Made by a program: the position numbers and the translations under genes
Notes under the pieces: model-generated
What the model was told of the DNA's origin: nothing
The model's database searches: none
What the model saw: only the letters and a program-made list of their open reading frames with translations
Assembly (NCBI GenBank): GCA_019416395.1
Contig: DXXH01000062.1
Location: 1-9,020, forward strand
Length of the DNA stretch: 9,020 nucleotides
Direction: 5' to 3'
From: Clostridiales bacterium
Lineage (GTDB): Bacteria; Bacillota; Clostridia; Oscillospirales; Acutalibacteraceae
In this document: positions 7,056 to 9,020 of the stretch, in pieces
Position numbering within the stretch: the stretch's first letter is position 1
Layout of the letters: each line of letters begins with the position of its first letter

Positions 7056-7916
7056 TTAGCCTTTTACGCCGCTAAAGGCGATTCCCTGAACGAAATATTT
7101 CTGGGCACAGAGATAGGCGATGAGAATGGGAACCACCGAGAGAACAGAACCTGCCATTACCAGGTTCCACTGGGTGGTATATACGCCTTTGAAATAGGCG
7201 ATTCCCAGTGTCATCGTATATTTCTCCGGGGTGGTCAAATAGATCAGGGGCCCCATATAATCGTTCCAGGTATTCATCAAGGTGAATACACCTAAGGTGA
7301 GCATAGCAGGCACGATCAAGGGCAACATGATTCGCCAATAGGTGGTAAAAGGATTGCACCCATCGATTTCGGCGGCTTCTTCCAGTTCTTTTGGCAGGGA
7401 CATGAAAAACTGCCGTAACAGGAAGACGCCAAACGCGGAAAAGAAGGCCGGCAGGATCAATGTGAGATGGTTATCCACTAAGCCCACTTTCGCAAACATC
7501 AGGTAAGTAGGGATCATGGTCACTTGACCAGGAACCATCAAAGTGGCGATGTAAAAGAAGAACATCACAGTACGCCCTTTAAACTTGATTCTGGCGAACG
7601 AATAGGCCGCCAGGCTGCTGAAGAACAATTGGCCCAAAACCACAAAAAATACAATTTTGATTGTGTTGAGCATAAATTGGAGCATTGGCTGTTGGGTGAA
7701 TAGATCCACATAGTTTTGCCACCGGGGGGGATTGGGGATCCATACCGGGGGGATCTTTACGGTATCATATTGTTCCTTCAGGGAAGTGGACAACATCCAC
7801 AGGAAGGGGACCACCATGATCACGCCAATGACAATCAGCACCAGGTATAAAATGACTTTTCGAAGGATTTCGCCAGTTTTTTTCTTTTTCTTGATCGCAA
7901 TGATTTGTGTTGCCAT
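7056..7916 (-). CDS. Carbohydrate ABC transporter permease, MalG/UgpE type
   Basis: This encodes 286 aa starting MATQIIAIKK at the ATG at 7916. A GTG at 7925 is in frame but lies inside the AGGAGGT ribosome binding site (7924-7930), which is 8 nt before 7916, so the ATG is preferred. A lysine-rich cytosolic N-terminus is followed by six predicted membrane segments: about 19-42, 84-106, 115-138, 150-170, 198-216 and 252-272. The EAA loop (EAAEIDGCNPF, residues 180-190, then RIMLPLIVP at 195-203) is the contact for the ATP-binding subunit. This belongs to the CUT1 oligosaccharide importer group, in which this subunit pairs with a MalF-type partner encoded just upstream. The two genes are 13 nt apart and the ribosome binding site overlaps the upstream stop codon, so they are translated together. 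No ATPase gene is visible. A shared MsmX/UgpC-type ATPase elsewhere is likely. The exact sugar cannot be read from this subunit. Confidence 0.94.
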   Translation of the reverse strand: MATQIIAIKKKKKTGEILRKVILYLVLIVIGVIMVVPFLWMLSTSLKEQYDTVKIPPVWIPNPPRWQNYVDLFTQQPMLQFMLNTIKIVFFVVLGQLFFSSLAAYSFARIKFKGRTVMFFFYIATLMVPGQVTMIPTYLMFAKVGLVDNHLTLILPAFFSAFGVFLLRQFFMSLPKELEEAAEIDGCNPFTTYWRIMLPLIVPAMLTLGVFTLMNTWNDYMGPLIYLTTPEKYTMTLGIAYFKGVYTTQWNLVMAGSVLSVVPILIAYLCAQKYFVQGIAFSGVKG

Positions 7917-7923
7917 TCTATCC

Positions 7924-7930
7924 ACCTCCT
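7924..7930 (-). promoter_or_regulatory. Ribosome binding site deciding the MalG-type permease start
   Basis: AGGAGGT on the minus strand overlaps the stop of the upstream permease (TGA at 7930-7932) and lies 8 nt before the ATG at 7916. The in-frame GTG at 7925 falls inside this motif and so cannot be the start. Confidence 0.85.
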
Positions 7931-8823
7931 CAGGTCAGATCTGCCCATTTCTTCGAGCTGATGTTCTGAATGAGCGAAACGAGGAACACCAGAATAAAGA
8001 GCACGTAAGCGGCGGCGCAGGCATAGCCCATCTTATAGAACTGGAAGCCGTACTGATACAGATACATTGCCACGGTTTTGGTAGCATCTACCGGGCCACC
8101 GGCAGTCATGACCCAAACCTGGTCGAATACCTGGAGAGAGCCGATCAAGGACATCAAAGTGACAAAATACGAAGTGGGTCCTATCATGGGAACTGTGATT
8201 TTGAAAAACTTCTGGACAGAGTTTGCACCATCAATGGTGGCCGCCTCATACAGTTCTGCGGGAACACCTTGTAAACCGGCAAGGAAAATGGTCATGTTAT
8301 AGCCAAGACCTTTCCAAACGCTCATAATGGCGATGGAAATCATGGCCAGATTGGTATCGGTCAACCAGTGAACAGGGCCTAATCCCAAATAGCCCAGCAG
8401 CACATTGAGTAAACCGCTGTTATCCTCATACAGCATGCTCCATACCAGTGAAACCGCCACCATGGAAGTGATAACCGGGATAAATACCAAGGTGCGGAAA
8501 ATGGCGATCCCCCGGATCTGCCGGTTGAATAGCACTGCCAACAGCAACGAGAAGACTACGCCGGTAGGAACCGTCAGCAAACAATACCAAAGGGTATTCC
8601 GCAGAGAGATCAAAAACTGGTCGTCCGTAAACAGATCGATGTAGTTTTCCAAACCGATAAAGTCCATACGGGAGATGACATCGTAATTTGTAAAGCTGAA
8701 TACCAGCGCCATGACAATGGGTATGAGCATAAAAAGCACAAAGCCGATAAAATTGGGGAGAATAAACAGGTATCCCCAAAAGTTCCACCTGCGTTGCAGG
8801 CGGCTGGATTTTGTACGCACCAC
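7930..8823 (-). CDS. Carbohydrate ABC transporter permease, MalF/UgpA type
   Basis: This encodes 297 aa starting at a GTG at 8823, the first of two tandem GTG codons. AGGAAGG (8833-8839) lies 9 nt upstream, and an in-frame TAG a few codons further upstream rules out an earlier start. A basic N-terminus (KSSRLQRRWN) precedes the first membrane segment, which contains LFILPNFIGFVLF (about 19-31), a sequence typical of MalF-type CUT1 permeases. Further segments are at about 78-98, 106-131, 158-180, 215-232 and 263-285. The EAA loop lies at 193-216 (EAATIDGANSV, then KITVPMIGP) and docks the ATPase. It forms the heterodimeric membrane channel with the MalG-type protein encoded 13 nt downstream. 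Upstream lies the end of a probable sugar-binding protein, the normal gene order for this transporter class. A hairpin between the two may lower permease expression relative to the binding protein. Confidence 0.94.
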   Translation of the reverse strand: MVRTKSSRLQRRWNFWGYLFILPNFIGFVLFMLIPIVMALVFSFTNYDVISRMDFIGLENYIDLFTDDQFLISLRNTLWYCLLTVPTGVVFSLLLAVLFNRQIRGIAIFRTLVFIPVITSMVAVSLVWSMLYEDNSGLLNVLLGYLGLGPVHWLTDTNLAMISIAIMSVWKGLGYNMTIFLAGLQGVPAELYEAATIDGANSVQKFFKITVPMIGPTSYFVTLMSLIGSLQVFDQVWVMTAGGPVDATKTVAMYLYQYGFQFYKMGYACAAAYVLFILVFLVSLIQNISSKKWADLT

Positions 8824-8865
8824 GTTGCTTCGCCTTCCTCTCTAAAACAGTTGGAATCCTACTGG

Positions 8866-8916
8866 AAAAAACGGGTGGCGGTGTCCCAAACGGGAAAAGC
8901 CGCCGCCCGCTTTTTT
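8866..8916 (-). terminator. Intercistronic hairpin (attenuator/partial terminator) between binding protein and permeases
   Basis: On the minus strand CGGGCGGCGG (8900-8909) pairs with CCGCCACCCG (8872-8881) with one mismatch. A small inner TCCC/GGGA dyad sits in the loop. The stem is followed by TTTTTT (8866-8871). A matching T-run on the other strand (8911-8916) makes it symmetrical. Such hairpins after the abundant binding protein commonly reduce downstream read-through or protect the upstream mRNA 3' end. It could instead be a full terminator, but no obvious promoter lies between it and the permease at 8823. Confidence 0.8.
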
Positions 8917-8961
8917 ATTTCAGTAGATCAAAGGTTGATAGTGATAGGGGATTTACCGGAT

Positions 8962-9020
8962 TTACTCACCATATTCTTCTATTTCATCGGCCAAAATCTC
9001 GTTGACTTCCGCGGCAGCAT
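8962..9020 (-). CDS. C-terminal end of a probable extracellular sugar-binding protein (partial)
   Basis: Only the last 19 codons are in the window. They read AAAEVNEILADEIEEYGE and stop (TAA at 8962-8964). An acidic, helical tail with the AAEVNEILADEIEE pattern is typical of the C-terminus of family 1 (CUT1) extracellular solute-binding proteins. The position immediately upstream of a MalF/MalG permease pair is where that gene normally lies. If so, it is the membrane-anchored lipoprotein that captures the substrate and defines specificity. The signal peptide, lipobox and most of the protein are outside the window, so the call rests on the tail and on context. Confidence 0.72.
   Translation of the reverse strand, partial: AAAEVNEILADEIEEYGE

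Noticed and set aside
7059..7079. GCCTTT/AAAGGC hairpin at the end of the MalG-type permease gene as a terminator
   Set aside because: The stem is short, lies within the last codons and the stop, and has no following T-run. The next gene is only 64 nt away and appears to be in the same operon.

Overview
The window is bacterial and nearly every supported gene lies on the minus strand, so transcription runs from high to low coordinates. Strong AGGAGG-type ribosome binding sites about 8 nt before most starts, roughly even base composition, a sugar ABC transporter encoded without its own ATPase, and a large serine recombinase with a zinc ribbon all point to a low-to-mid-GC Gram-positive, most likely an anaerobic Clostridia/Oscillospiraceae-type gut bacterium. 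The lineage is inferred from gene style, not proven.

The right-hand three quarters (about 1812-9020) is one carbohydrate-use operon. In transcription order it holds: the last codons of a probable sugar-binding lipoprotein (cut by the window edge); a GC-rich hairpin that may act as an attenuator; two MalF/MalG-type permeases; a predicted (alpha/alpha)6-barrel glycosidase; a GH31 alpha-glucosidase/alpha-xylosidase broken by a frameshift; a Gfo/Idh/MocA NAD(P)-dependent sugar oxidoreductase; and a ThuA-like protein. A 14-bp-stem terminator follows. Gaps are short (13, 64, -7, 55 and 29 nt), consistent with one transcript. The likely logic is import of a small alpha-linked oligosaccharide or glycoside, cleavage by the two hydrolases, and oxidation and rearrangement of the sugar by the oxidoreductase/ThuA pair. 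The latter resembles the rhizobial thu (trehalose/maltitol, 3-keto-sugar) route.

The left quarter (1-1700) is unrelated and mobile: a small SHOCT-like protein gene followed by a large serine recombinase, also leftward and truncated by the window start. It abuts the operon terminator, so an integrated element boundary probably lies near 1700-1812. The small gene and its leader are rich in perfect dyad symmetries.

Most notable: the clean single frameshift in GH31, the thu-like operon that combines oxidation with hydrolysis, the unassigned glycosidase, and the palindrome cluster beside the recombinase. I see no RNA genes, CRISPR array or insertion sequence.
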